Below are positions 26,869 through 35,717 of a stretch of DNA of 40,072 nt, piece after piece (position 1 is the stretch's first letter; each line of letters opens with the position of its first letter). The notes below the pieces were generated by a model, which ran no database searches, was not told the origin of the DNA, and saw only the letters and a program-made list of their open reading frames with translations. The stretch is from an uncultured Clostridia bacterium (lineage in GTDB: Bacteria > Bacillota > Clostridia > Oscillospirales > Ruminococcaceae): contig CALXGT010000033.1 in NCBI GenBank assembly GCA_944387915.1, forward strand, positions 1 through 40,072, written 5' to 3'. Position numbers and translations under genes: made by a program.

Positions 26869-28398
26869 TTACCAGGAATTATTCGGCGCTTCGCCGTTTA
26901 ACACCTTATCAATATTGCTGCGTAATGTGTCTATAAACGAGCTTTTGGTAATAAAGCTCTTGTTTCCATCAAAGGAAAGGATACAACGTCGTTCGCTCAA
27001 AGCGAGGAGCTCCACCACCGTATCTTCTTTACTTTTATCCAAATAATGATAGGTAATTGTCAAGAGCACCTCGTCGGAGTCGCCGTCGTAGTTGATATCC
27101 TCTACCACGGTAGACATTACCGAAATATACAAATCGGTGTAATTGGAAAGATTATCAATCGCTTCTCCATTGATCGAACCGCCGGAAATCTTCCCTTCCT
27201 CGTCATGGGTATTTTGCATCCGGTAGGTTTCATCGCCAAAATCAATATCCACATAATCCACATCGTTAATGGACGGGGAAATGATAATCGTGGTAATGAT
27301 GTTCTTTAGTTCTACCGTCACCCAGGGGAGGTTCTCCTCCAAAACGAGATACACCGTATCTCCGCCATCTACCATAAAGTAGTAGGCCGGCGCGTCGGAG
27401 GCAGTGGTTGTTTTATTCCCAATATTCCAACGGTATTCTTTCCCATCCCGGTCAAAATATACCGTCGCGTAAGGGGTGTCCAATCCGTATTCTGCAAGCT
27501 GTTCCTCGGTGGGACGATACATTACCGCCGAATAAGCTTCCAGTCCGTAAAGCTGAGAAAACATTTTAGAGCCATCGTTTTCCTCGGTAGTGTCGCTGGC
27601 GTTAATAATTTTCATCGCCGCTTCTACCGGGGTCACTACCGTATATTCGGTAGTTGCCAACCCCGAAATAAACGCCGCTTGAGACAATTCGGTCTTTTCC
27701 GCCCGGAAAACCGCATCCCCCATCTTCTCGCCCATGGTTCCGCCGGTCACTTCCAAGAAAGTGATGAGAGGCTCGGTTTGCGGCTCCTCGTCCTCTTCCA
27801 CTACCGGCGCAGTCCATGTCTCCAGAATGGTCAGCTCGATGTAATCATATTTTGTCTGGTTAAGTCCCACCAGATAATCCACATCGATCATATAGACTGT
27901 ATCCGAATCATCGAGACGACAGTAATACCCTTCGCTTCCCATCAAAAGATCGCCCACATAAAGCACATGGGACGTGCCATCGGAAAACTGAACTTCCACA
28001 GATGCGAAAGGCTCCTCAAGGCCGTATTTTTCCAGATCCTCCGGGTTTTCTTCAATTAAGCGGGTCGCCGTTACCGAAGAATAAAGCTGCATTACCGTAG
28101 TAAAGAGGCTCTGATCCAAAGAAGCTCCGGACAAATCCGCGATATCAAAAAGGTCTACGCCGATTCGATCAATCGTATAAATGTCGTTTTGATTGTTAAA
28201 GGTCGCGGATTCAATCTCATTGACGTCGTAACTCCAAAGAGAGATGGTCTCCACAGTGGAAGAAACGCTGGAATCATCGGAGGAAAGCGTGCTCTCCCCC
28301 TCCTCGTTTTTTCCTGTCAGGGTGAGCACCAATACCGCCACGCCCAATATAATAATCAAAATCCCGCCGATCAACAGATTTCTTACTTTTGCGTTCAT
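26869..28398 (-). CDS. DUF4340 domain-containing protein
   Basis: 509 residues. An N-terminal signal-anchor (LLIGGILIIILGVAVLVLTLTG, about 9-30) is followed by a serine-rich linker and repeated extracytoplasmic units. Each unit has a 'Y-L---A-V---D----F-IG' plan; examples are KYGLEEPFASVEVQFSDGT and EYGLDTPYATVYFDRDGKEY. No catalytic motif is visible. DUF4340 proteins regularly accompany GldA-F-G type ABC systems in many phyla and are presumed external partners. It starts three bases after gldG and ends the operon. Function unknown. Confidence 0.88.
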   Translation of the reverse strand: MNAKVRNLLIGGILIIILGVAVLVLTLTGKNEEGESTLSSDDSSVSSTVETISLWSYDVNEIESATFNNQNDIYTIDRIGVDLFDIADLSGASLDQSLFTTVMQLYSSVTATRLIEENPEDLEKYGLEEPFASVEVQFSDGTSHVLYVGDLLMGSEGYYCRLDDSDTVYMIDVDYLVGLNQTKYDYIELTILETWTAPVVEEDEEPQTEPLITFLEVTGGTMGEKMGDAVFRAEKTELSQAAFISGLATTEYTVVTPVEAAMKIINASDTTEENDGSKMFSQLYGLEAYSAVMYRPTEEQLAEYGLDTPYATVYFDRDGKEYRWNIGNKTTTASDAPAYYFMVDGGDTVYLVLEENLPWVTVELKNIITTIIISPSINDVDYVDIDFGDETYRMQNTHDEEGKISGGSINGEAIDNLSNYTDLYISVMSTVVEDINYDGDSDEVLLTITYHYLDKSKEDTVVELLALSERRCILSFDGNKSFITKSSFIDTLRSNIDKVLNGEAPNNSW

Positions 28399-28401
28399 CG
28401 G

Positions 28402-29844
28402 TTATTTATTCCTCCTGAGGATCCAGATCACAATGCCGATAACCATGACCACAGCCGGCAAAATGTACTGGAAGATGGTTCCCAGCACCGAAACGTGAGC
28501 GGCGCTGATACCGAGGCTGGCTGTTCCTAACGTCTTCGAAACAATTTGGACGCCCACTTCATCTTTTCCGGTACAGATGTTGACTACGTTCAGCAGATAT
28601 TCCGCGTTATTCAACGCCTCCATAGAGGTGAAGGTGCTCTGCATAAATTCGTAGGAACCGAAAACAATCACTTTGGATTCTACCGGCGTCGTCCCGATTA
28701 CATCCATCTCAGTTCCCACAGCCGCTGTCACGTAAGTACCCTGTTCGCCGTCGGTAATATCCCAATCATCCGCAGCGTCAGAGGGACGTACCACCGCCGT
28801 ATCCGAGGTGCTCAAAAGGACTTCCGTCGAACGAAGTCCGGTGGAATCGGTCTCGAAAAGAATCTCAACAGGGCGGGGATAAGGCATCAGCACCGGATAC
28901 GAAGTCGAAATACCCTCGGTGTAAGTTTCGCTTCCGTACTCCTGGACAAAATAAAGAGGAGAGTAGTAAATATTGTTTTCATCGCTTTCTACTAAGTATC
29001 CATCCCCAATCGTCAAGCCCCATTCCGCCAAAAAGGCCTCTAACATGGGAAGCTCCGGCTGAGAAGGAGAAGCAAAGTACAAAAGCTGGCGGCCGTAATT
29101 CCCGTCGTTATTCAAGAAGGCGTCCAATTTCGCCACGGCGAGTTCATCCAGATCCGCCGTCGGCGACGCCAAGATCACAAAGGAAGTGTCTTCGGGAATC
29201 TCTTCCGTCATCAAGTTAGCGCTGTTGACCAGATATCCGTTATTGGTCAGCAGTTCTTCCAGCTCTTCCGTTTCGATTTCACCATAACCGGTCAAAACCG
29301 TCACGGTCACCGGATTCTCATCCGCGACAATCATAATGGCGCTGGTCATCGCCTGCTCCGCTTTGGATGCGGTAATCGACGTAGACGACGTCTCGAAAAT
29401 ATCATAGCCGGTCAGTACCTTATACCGTTCTCCGCACTGAACAATAATGTCTCCGTAGGTAAAGTTCTCCCGCGTGTACTGATTGACAAAATCGGGATTC
29501 GTATAGGTATCGATATACTCTACCGTAATGTGATCGGAGTAGCGGGCGTACCGCTTGATGACCTCGCTGGCCTGTTTATAATAAGCGTTCCCCGCCTCGA
29601 AATCATCTTCCGCCGCCAGAACATAGATTTCAATATCCTTATCCAGCGTATCCAGATAATCGGTAGTTGTTTCGGAAATTTCAAAGATCTGGTTATCCGT
29701 CAAGTCTACATCCATGGCAAAGCGGTTGGAAAGGATGTTGACCAAAACGTTGATTAAAACCAAAATAGCCACCATACCGACAGTCATCACTGTCGCCAGG
29801 CTGCCATGCTTAAAGCGACGACTTTTAAAAATATTATTTTTCAT
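28402..29844 (-). CDS. gldG: GldG-like ABC transporter auxiliary protein
   Basis: 480 residues. One N-terminal membrane segment (about 15-40, MVAILVLINVLVNIL) and one C-terminal segment (about 455-475) flank a large outside region. The region after the first segment, DVDLTDNQIFEISETTTDYLDTLDKDIEIYVL, is the family hallmark. A later STPTADLDELAVAKL-like segment resembles the GldG/DUF4350 glutamine-amidotransferase-like fold. In Bacteroidetes GldG is needed for gliding; here, without gliding genes, it is simply part of an ABC export-type system with GldA and GldF. Role unknown in Firmicutes. Confidence 0.87.
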   Translation of the reverse strand: MKNNIFKSRRFKHGSLATVMTVGMVAILVLINVLVNILSNRFAMDVDLTDNQIFEISETTTDYLDTLDKDIEIYVLAAEDDFEAGNAYYKQASEVIKRYARYSDHITVEYIDTYTNPDFVNQYTRENFTYGDIIVQCGERYKVLTGYDIFETSSTSITASKAEQAMTSAIMIVADENPVTVTVLTGYGEIETEELEELLTNNGYLVNSANLMTEEIPEDTSFVILASPTADLDELAVAKLDAFLNNDGNYGRQLLYFASPSQPELPMLEAFLAEWGLTIGDGYLVESDENNIYYSPLYFVQEYGSETYTEGISTSYPVLMPYPRPVEILFETDSTGLRSTEVLLSTSDTAVVRPSDAADDWDITDGEQGTYVTAAVGTEMDVIGTTPVESKVIVFGSYEFMQSTFTSMEALNNAEYLLNVVNICTGKDEVGVQIVSKTLGTASLGISAAHVSVLGTIFQYILPAVVMVIGIVIWILRRNK

Positions 29845-29875
29845 GATTTTTTCCTTCCCTGTTATTTCGTTTTGT

Positions 29876-30577
29876 TTAGCTCCAGCGTCTCTTTTCCAGG
29901 ACTCTTACCGTCAGGAAATTAAAAATCGCCACGGCGCTTACAAAGAACAAAACACTGGAAACGCTCAAAATACCGGTGGTCATATCGTTATACCGGCTCA
30001 GGAAGGATAAACTGGAGATGACAGACGCGACGGTGGCATTAGAAAACATCCCCGCTACGTTGTCGATCATCAGAATCAGCATCATCACAGCGAAGCTTCC
30101 GATCGCCGCCACCATTTGGCTTTCCGTCAAAGCGGAAACAAACAAGCCAATGGAAATCAGCGCGGCGCCGAGAATAAACGCGCCGAAAATATTGCCCACA
30201 ACGACCATCCATTGGGGAGTAGCGTAACCGGCGATAATGACGGCATACACCACGGTCACCGACAAGGCGATGGCATACATGCAAAGGGCAGCTAAGAATT
30301 TTCCCATGACCAATCCTGTCAAACTTACCGGACTGGTAAGCAACAGCTGGTCGGTTTTCTGCTTCTTTTCTTCACTCAAAAGCCGCATGGTCAAAAGCGG
30401 AATAATCAGAATCAGAACAATAAACAAATTGGAAAACACATAAGTAATATCCGTCGTTCCGAGATACAGCACGTAATGGAAAAACAGTCCCGAGAAGAAA
30501 TAAAACACAGCCAGGAATACATACGCCAAAGGCGAAGTAAAATAGTTGGACATCTCTCTTCTGAAAATCGCAAACAT
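29876..30577 (-). CDS. gldF: ABC transporter permease, GldF-like
   Basis: 233 residues with six hydrophobic segments, starting MFAIFRREMSNYFTSPLAYVFLAVF, the typical opening of GldF/ABC-2 permeases. LLTMRLLSEEKKQKTDQLLLTSP is the conserved cytoplasmic loop. It forms the membrane channel for the GldA ATPase. Its ATG overlaps the gldA stop by one base (TAATG), so the two are translationally coupled. gldG follows 31 bases later. Confidence 0.9.
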   Translation of the reverse strand: MFAIFRREMSNYFTSPLAYVFLAVFYFFSGLFFHYVLYLGTTDITYVFSNLFIVLILIIPLLTMRLLSEEKKQKTDQLLLTSPVSLTGLVMGKFLAALCMYAIALSVTVVYAVIIAGYATPQWMVVVGNIFGAFILGAALISIGLFVSALTESQMVAAIGSFAVMMLILMIDNVAGMFSNATVASVISSLSFLSRYNDMTTGILSVSSVLFFVSAVAIFNFLTVRVLEKRRWS

Positions 30578-31536
30578 TATTCTTCACCTCCCATTTTACT
30601 GTGGGCGCCAGGATCCGTAAGCTGGAGGAAAATATCCTCTAACGTCATCTCGGTGCTTCTCAGTCCCAACAAGGGGTAGTTTCGTTCCACCAGCCGTTTA
30701 AACAGCTCTCTTCGAACATCCGTTCCCGGAGCCGCCTCCAGCGAATACTCGTAGACGCCGGGTTCCTTCTGTCCCAAAGGCTGCACCTCGACCATGTTGG
30801 TAATCGCCCGAAGAAGCCGAAGGACTTCCCCTTCCGGACCTTCAATGCGCACAATGTAGCGGAAGTCGTCGGTCATTTTTTTAGACAGATCGTCCGCCGT
30901 TCCGTCGGCAACCAAAACGCCCTGGTTGATAACAATAACCCGGTCACAGATGGCCTGGACTTCCGACAAAATATGGGAAGACAAAATAACGGTGTGTTCT
31001 TCGCCTAATTCTTTTATCAGGTTTCGAATTTCAATAATCTGCTTGGGATCCAAACCCACCGTGGGCTCGTCCAAAATCAAAACCGGAGGATTTCCAATTA
31101 AAGCCTGTGCCAATCCAACCCGTTGTTTATATCCCTTGGAAAGGTTTTTGATCAATCGATGGCGAACCTCTTCGATTCGAACGCGCTTACAAATGTTCGC
31201 AATATGCGACTTCATAGGAAGCTCCACCTTTTTCAGGTGGTAAACAAACTCCAAATAAGCGTCCACCGTCATATCTAAGTAAAGAGGAGGATGCTCCGGA
31301 AGATAACCGACTTTCTTCTTCGCTTCGGTCGGATTCTCTAAAATGTCGTATCCGTCGATTTTCGCCACACCGGAAGTAGAAGAGATGTATCCGGTCAGAA
31401 TGTTCATCGTCGTGGATTTTCCTGCCCCGTTAGGGCCTAAAAACCCAAGAATTTCACCGGAGTTTACGGTAAAGCTGATGTCGTTGACCGCATGCTTGTC
31501 ACCGTAAGACTTGGTGAGGTTTTGTACCTCGATCAT
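30577..31536 (-). CDS. gldA: ABC transporter ATP-binding protein, GldA-like
   Basis: 319 residues from the ATG at 31536, which follows GGAG; the open frame continues 93 codons upstream, but that part overlaps the predicted promoter and has no family similarity. Walker A GPNGAGKSTTMN is at about 34-45, signature LSKGYKQRVGLAQAL, Walker B LILDEPTVGLDP, switch ILSSHILSEV. The last 90 residues form the accessory domain usual for ABC-2 ATPases (YIVRIEGPEGEVLRLL). It energises GldF. It is first in its operon, with a promoter about 230 bases upstream. Confidence 0.92.
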   Translation of the reverse strand: MIEVQNLTKSYGDKHAVNDISFTVNSGEILGFLGPNGAGKSTTMNILTGYISSTSGVAKIDGYDILENPTEAKKKVGYLPEHPPLYLDMTVDAYLEFVYHLKKVELPMKSHIANICKRVRIEEVRHRLIKNLSKGYKQRVGLAQALIGNPPVLILDEPTVGLDPKQIIEIRNLIKELGEEHTVILSSHILSEVQAICDRVIVINQGVLVADGTADDLSKKMTDDFRYIVRIEGPEGEVLRLLRAITNMVEVQPLGQKEPGVYEYSLEAAPGTDVRRELFKRLVERNYPLLGLRSTEMTLEDIFLQLTDPGAHSKMGGEE

Positions 31537-31891
31537 TCCAAAAACTCCATTTCTTTTGATTTTCCCGCTGACACTATGGGTAACGTTTTCCGCACGGGAA
31601 AGCGGAATCCGTATCCATTTTAACAAAAAAGCTTCCTTTAGTTGTAAACAATCTTTGAAATAATTTCTAATTTCAGTAAAAGGAAGAAACCAAAACAGGA
31701 AATCTTTTCCGAAATCAGCCAGAGAAAGCATCCGTACCGAAAACCTTTTTGACGCACAGCGTGAGGCTATTATAGCATATCGCACGAAAAAAGGCAATAA
31801 AATTCGGAAAGACATATTTACTTTTTCTCGCTCATAGGATAAAGAAAAAGCGTATTACCAAAAGAAAGAACAAAAAAATGAGGTGTTGATG
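31537..31891. other. Divergent intergenic region between gldA and the S1-domain gene
   Basis: 355 bases without a supported gene. On the minus strand it carries the gldA promoter and a leader of about 225 bases containing a small hairpin (TTCCGC/GCGGAA, near 31590-31610) and longer complementary arms CTTCCTTT/AAAGGAAG. On the plus strand there is a weak TTTACT-N17-TAAAGA (31817-31845) that might serve the S1-domain gene. No known riboswitch class was recognised. Confidence 0.5.
31769..31797 (-). promoter_or_regulatory. Promoter of the gldA-gldF-gldG-DUF4340 operon
   Basis: On the minus strand TTGCCT (31797-31792), a 17-base spacer and a perfect TATAAT (31774-31769). The implied leader before the gldA ATG is about 225 bases. 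Confidence 0.75.
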
Positions 31892-32812
31892 ATGAATTGC
31901 CTGCCCGAAGGATTACGACTTAAATTGCCGGAAAACGAAAAATATCTTTCCAGTATCGCGTCGCTTGCCGAAGCGATGCGCGAGAAAAGAATTTTGGAAG
32001 CCGTCGCTTTGCGCTGTACCGAGTCCCATGATCTCATTGTGGATCTACATATCATGTACGGGCGAATTCCCAGAGAAGAAACGGATATTGGAATCAGCGA
32101 AGGGACCGCCAGAGATATTGCCGCCATTTCCCGGGTGGGAAAGCCTATTTCCTTTGTTGTCAAAGAAATTGTATTTCCGGAAAACGGCGAACCTTTCGCC
32201 GTTCTTTCCCGAAAGGACGCCCAGCTTTTCGCCAGGGAAGAATATCTTTCCAAGCTGCTTCCCGGAGACGTAATCCCCGCTCGAATCACTCATTTAGAGC
32301 CTTTCGGCGCCTTTGCCGATGTAGGAAACGGCGTTATTTCCCTAATTCCCATCGATATGATTTCCGTTTCCCGCATTTCCCATCCCAGCGACCGCTTTCG
32401 GGTAGGAGACTCTATTTTCGCCGTAGTAAAAAGTTTTGACGGAAAGCGCATTTCATTGAGCCACAAAGAGCTTTTGGGGACTTGGGAAGAAAACGCGAGA
32501 TTTTTCTCTCCCGGTGAAACGGTAAGCGGAATCATCCGTTCCGTAGAAAGCTACGGCGTCTTCGTCGAGTTGACGCCGAATTTAGCAGGACTTGCCGAGT
32601 TGAAAAAAGGCGTTTCTCCCGGTCAAAGGGCCAGCGTGTACATCAAGAGCATCAATCCGGAAAAAATGAAAATCAAATTGATTATTGTAGACAGCTTCTT
32701 TGATGAGAAAACAAAACCGTCTCTTCACTACTCCATTACCGAAGGACATATTTCCTGTTGGAATTATTCTCCCGCCGACGCCGCGCGAAAAATTGTGACG
32801 CAATTTGACTAA
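31892..32812 (+). CDS. S1 RNA-binding domain protein
   Basis: 306 residues from the ATG at 31892 after GAGGTG; ATG at 31889 is an alternative. At least two S1 domains are clear: about 130-195 (LPGDVIPARITHLEPFGAFADVGNGVISLIPIDM ... KRISLSHKELLGTWEEN) and about 210-265 (PGETVSGIIRSVESYGVFVELTPNLAGLAEL). The first 125 residues look like a lead domain with a degenerate S1-like or catalytic-free fold. Similar proteins are annotated as '30S ribosomal protein S1' in Clostridia but are shorter than true S1. It probably binds RNA or ribosomes. It ends four bases into the minus-strand gene that follows. Confidence 0.82.
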   Translation: MNCLPEGLRLKLPENEKYLSSIASLAEAMREKRILEAVALRCTESHDLIVDLHIMYGRIPREETDIGISEGTARDIAAISRVGKPISFVVKEIVFPENGEPFAVLSRKDAQLFAREEYLSKLLPGDVIPARITHLEPFGAFADVGNGVISLIPIDMISVSRISHPSDRFRVGDSIFAVVKSFDGKRISLSHKELLGTWEENARFFSPGETVSGIIRSVESYGVFVELTPNLAGLAELKKGVSPGQRASVYIKSINPEKMKIKLIIVDSFFDEKTKPSLHYSITEGHISCWNYSPADAARKIVTQFD

Positions 32813-33186
32813 AGAATCTTGATATTTCTTCCGCCGCAGTTGCGAAAAATTCTTTCCGCCGCTTTCACGTCCCTCTCTGAGATCACCGCTTCCAAAAGGC
32901 AATCTGTGCGACGCGAGTAAGTTTCTTTCTCCCCCGCTAATCCCATGTAAACAAGATGAGGCGGGCAAAGATTTCTTTCTCCTCCGTAATCCTGATACCC
33001 CACGTAAGAAGTTTGGGTAATTTCGGTCGCCAGCGCATAGGGGGCGAGAGGGATCGTCTCCGATGGTTCTCTGCGATAATGGCGCACGGTCAACCGGGAA
33101 GGAGTCACTTCGCTTCCTTTCAACCGATAAGCCGCTGTTTCGGCGCGATCGGAAGAATCGAAACGAGCTTGCAGCGTTACGTTCAT
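32809..33186 (-). CDS. Conserved hypothetical protein with two ferredoxin-like half-repeats
   Basis: 125 residues from the ATG at 33186 after GGAGG. I do not recognise a named family. Residues about 1-40 (VTLQARFDSSDRAETAAYRLKG then LTVRHYRRE) and about 95-125 (LLEAVISERDVKAAERIFRNCGGRNIKI) each read as strand-helix-strand. That resembles the small sensory folds of general-stress YflT-like or ACT-like proteins. The middle is rich in Tyr, Gly and Pro. There is no signal peptide or membrane segment. Its stop overlaps the S1-gene stop by four bases. An 'RxNCGGRxIxI' ending is its most distinctive feature. The function is unknown. Confidence 0.7.
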   Translation of the reverse strand: MNVTLQARFDSSDRAETAAYRLKGSEVTPSRLTVRHYRREPSETIPLAPYALATEITQTSYVGYQDYGGERNLCPPHLVYMGLAGEKETYSRRTDCLLEAVISERDVKAAERIFRNCGGRNIKIL

Positions 33187-33228
33187 TTTTGTTACCTCCA
33201 AAACTTTTCTATTTCGCCAAAGAGCGAA

Positions 33229-33267
33229 AATAATGCTGTGCGTTTGAAACGTACAGCATTATTTTTT
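33229..33267 (+). terminator. Plus-strand terminator in the divergent region upstream of the 125-residue gene
   Basis: AATAATGCTGTGCG / CGTACAGCATTATT, 14 pairs with one G-U and a 7-base loop, followed by TTTTT. A second small hairpin, TTTCGC/GCGAAA at 33212-33229, lies just before it. It is placed beyond the whole minus-strand gene, so the only visible plus transcript it could end is that of the S1-domain gene, or an unrecognised short RNA. Confidence 0.7.
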
Positions 33268-33306
33268 ACCGAAAACGGAAAACTATGAGAAGCGACGGGA
33301 AAAAGG

Positions 33307-33335
33307 TTTCTTTTTTTTTGAAATTATGCTATACT
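33307..33335 (+). promoter_or_regulatory. Extended -10 promoter for DUF951-prfA-sua5
   Basis: TG-C-TATACT with the hexamer at 33330-33335. The hexamer 17 bases upstream is TTTCTT within a long T-run, a poor -35. It lies 35 bases before the DUF951 ATG. Confidence 0.55.
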
Positions 33336-33369
33336 GAGAAAAGAAATTTACGGGAAGGATGAGTCAGAG

Positions 33370-33567
33370 ATGGATGTACGGGTCGGCGACGTTTTGCTGA
33401 TGAAAAAAAGTCATCCCTGCGGCAGCTCCCGCTTTTTGGTTCTAAGGATCGGCATGGATTTTAAAATCCGCTGCGAAGGATGCGGACGGGAAATCATGGC
33501 GCCGAGAAGCAAGATTGAAAAACGGATCAAAAAAATCATCCGCGACGGAGAAGAACTTTCAAAGTAA
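33370..33567 (+). CDS. DUF951 family protein
   Basis: 65 residues, the normal size. Pattern: VRVGDVLLMKKSHPCGSSRF, then RIGMDFKIRCEGCGREIMAPRSKIEKRIKKI. C17, C35 and C38 may bind a metal or be redox-active. DUF951 proteins are small, basic and widespread in Firmicutes, often near ribosome or replication genes; the role is unknown. It lies 24 bases before prfA, probably in the same transcript. Confidence 0.9.
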   Translation: MDVRVGDVLLMKKSHPCGSSRFLVLRIGMDFKIRCEGCGREIMAPRSKIEKRIKKIIRDGEELSK

Positions 33568-33591
33568 AAATGTTGGGGCTGGAGGAACAAG

Positions 33592-34665
33592 ATGTTAGAT
33601 AAATTGCTTTTGATTGAAGACCGGTTTGAGGAAATCAACCAAAAATTGATGGATCCTTCGGTAGTGAGCGATAACGCGCTGTACCGGGATCTGATGAAGG
33701 AGCATAAGAATTTAACGCCCATTGTAGAAAAAATTCGGGAGTATAAGCGGGCGAAGCAGGATTTTGACGACGCGAAGGAAATGCTTTCCGCCGGAGGCTT
33801 AGACGCGGATATGAAGGAAATGCTCCATGAGGAATATGAGGAAAACAAAGAGAAAATGGAGCGGTTGGACGAGGAAATCAAGATTCTCTTGCTGCCAAAG
33901 GATCCTAACGACGACAAAAACGTAATCGTAGAAATCCGGGGCGGCGCGGGAGGCGAGGAAGCGGCGCTGTTTGTCAATTCCCTTTATCGGATGTACTCTA
34001 TGTACGCCGAACAGAGACGCTGGAAAATTGAAGTGATTAACGCCAACCCTACCGAGCTTGGCGGTTACAAGGAGATTTCCTTTAGCATCGACGGAGAAGG
34101 CGCTTACTCCCGGTTAAAGTTTGAAAGCGGCGTCCATAGAGTGCAGCGGGTACCGGAAACTGAAACCCAAGGTCGGGTCCATACTTCTACCGTTACCGTC
34201 GCTGTCCTTCCGGAGGCGGACGAAGTAGAGGTAGAAATTAACCCGGGGGATCTTCAAATCGATACCTTCCGTTCCAGCGGCGCCGGCGGTCAGCATATCA
34301 ACAAAACGGAATCCGCCATTCGGATTACCCACCTCCCTACCGGATTGGTCGTAGAGTGTCAGGATGAACGAAGCCAGATGAAAAACAAGGACAAAGCGAT
34401 GAAGGTACTGCGGTCCCGGCTGTATGAGGCAAAAGTCCGGGAGCAAAACGCCGCTATTGCCTCGGAACGAAAAAGCCAGGTAGGAACCGGAGACCGTTCC
34501 GAGCGGATCCGCACCTATAACTATCCCCAAGGGAGAGTCAGCGATCACCGCATCGGATTGACTATTTACCGACTCAACGATTTTTTAAACGGCGATATGG
34601 ATGAGATCATCGACGCCCTTATTACAGCCGCTCAGGCGGAAGCTCTGGCAGCCCAGGCGGAATAA
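33592..34665 (+). CDS. prfA: Peptide chain release factor 1
   Basis: Recognises UAA and UAG and triggers peptide release. 357 residues. The RF1 anticodon-like tripeptide is P188-E-T190 in [15 protein letters not shown] (RF2 would have SPF). The catalytic GGQ is at 232-234 in [17 protein letters not shown]. The start follows GGAGGAACAAG. The gene usually next in line, prmC (which methylates the GGQ glutamine), is not here; sua5 follows directly. Identification is firm. Confidence 0.97.
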   Translation: MLDKLLLIEDRFEEINQKLMDPSVVSDNALYRDLMKEHKNLTPIVEKIREYKRAKQDFDDAKEMLSAGGLDADMKEMLHEEYEENKEKMERLDEEIKILLLPKDPNDDKNVIVEIRGGAGGEEAALFVNSLYRMYSMYAEQRRWKIEVINANPTELGGYKEISFSIDGEGAYSRLKFESGVHRVQRVPETETQGRVHTSTVTVAVLPEADEVEVEINPGDLQIDTFRSSGAGGQHINKTESAIRITHLPTGLVVECQDERSQMKNKDKAMKVLRSRLYEAKVREQNAAIASERKSQVGTGDRSERIRTYNYPQGRVSDHRIGLTIYRLNDFLNGDMDEIIDALITAAQAEALAAQAE

Positions 34666-34687
34666 ACGCGGAAAAGAGGTTTTCCTT

Positions 34688-35704
34688 TTGTTTGATACGC
34701 AAGTTCTCCCCCCTTCTGACGAGGCGCTCTCTCTCGCCGTCTCTTTGTTGCGTCAGGGCGAGTTAGTGGGGATCCCTACCGAAACGGTGTATGGATTAGC
34801 CGCCAATGCCTTTGACGAAGAAGCGGTAAAGAAAATATTTGTGGCCAAGGGACGCCCTCAGGATAATCCTCTCATTGTCCATATCGGACGCAGAGAGGAT
34901 TTTGCACCTTTGGTCAAAGAGGTGTATCCTCTGGCGGAAAAATTAGCGGATACCTTTTGGCCCGGGCCGTTTACCATGATTCTCCCTCGATCGGAAAAAA
35001 TCGGCGATGCGGTGACAGCTTCCTTAGATACTGTCGCCGTGCGGTTTCCATCCAACGAGATCGCGAGCCGCCTGATCCGACAATGCGGATTTCCTTTGGC
35101 GGCGCCCAGCGGAAATCTTTCCGGTCGCCCCAGCCCTACGAAGGCTTCCCACATGTATGAAGATATGAAGGGAAGGATTCCGTTAATTCTCGACGGAGGA
35201 AGCTGTAAGGTGGGCGTAGAATCCACGGTGGTACTGGTGGAAAGAGATCGGATTCGCCTTCTCCGCCCCGGCGGGATTACCGCGGAAGCCCTTTCCAAAA
35301 TTGCTCCCGTCAAAATCGACAGAGGCGTCTTGGAACATATCGACGACGGCGAAAAAGCGTTGTCACCGGGGATGAAATATAAGCATTACGCGCCGAAAGC
35401 CGAAGTCATCCTGGTAGACGGCAAAGATGAGGCGTTCTATCAATATCTGAATAGCCAAAAGCAACCGGGTGACTTTGCCTTAGCCTACGAGGAAGACGTA
35501 CCTTTTCTGACGCTTCCCTGCCTTTCCTTTGGGAGCAAAGCGGATCCTCTTTCCCAAAGCCAGGCCGTATTTTCCAGTCTGCGGGAGGGAGACGAACGAG
35601 GCGCAAAACGGATTTTCGCCCGTTGTCCCAAAAAGGACGGGATCGGCTTAGCCATCTACAACCGGCTGATTCGAGCCGCCGGGTTTACCCTGATTACTCT
35701 GTAG
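34688..35704 (+). CDS. L-threonylcarbamoyladenylate synthase, Sua5 type
   Basis: Makes threonylcarbamoyl-AMP for tRNA t6A. 338 residues from the TTG at 34688, which follows GAGG with nine-base spacing; the open frame begins earlier, but only inside prfA. The YrdC domain (about 10-205) has GIPTETVYGLAANAF, KIFVAKGRPQDNPLIVHI, WPGPFTMIL, VAVRFPSN and PLAAPSGNLSGRPSPT. A linker ends SPGMKYKHYAPKAEV, which marks the C-terminal Sua5 domain (about 235-338). It sits between prfA and coaE. Identification is firm; the TTG start is likely but not certain. Confidence 0.94.
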   Translation: MFDTQVLPPSDEALSLAVSLLRQGELVGIPTETVYGLAANAFDEEAVKKIFVAKGRPQDNPLIVHIGRREDFAPLVKEVYPLAEKLADTFWPGPFTMILPRSEKIGDAVTASLDTVAVRFPSNEIASRLIRQCGFPLAAPSGNLSGRPSPTKASHMYEDMKGRIPLILDGGSCKVGVESTVVLVERDRIRLLRPGGITAEALSKIAPVKIDRGVLEHIDDGEKALSPGMKYKHYAPKAEVILVDGKDEAFYQYLNSQKQPGDFALAYEEDVPFLTLPCLSFGSKADPLSQSQAVFSSLREGDERGAKRIFARCPKKDGIGLAIYNRLIRAAGFTLITL

Positions 35705-35717
35705 GAAGGAGATGCCT

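Noticed and set aside
31537-31815. 93-residue N-terminal extension of the GldA-like ATPase
   Set aside because: It covers the predicted -10, has no similarity to ABC proteins, and the ATG at 31536 has a ribosome site and the normal family start.
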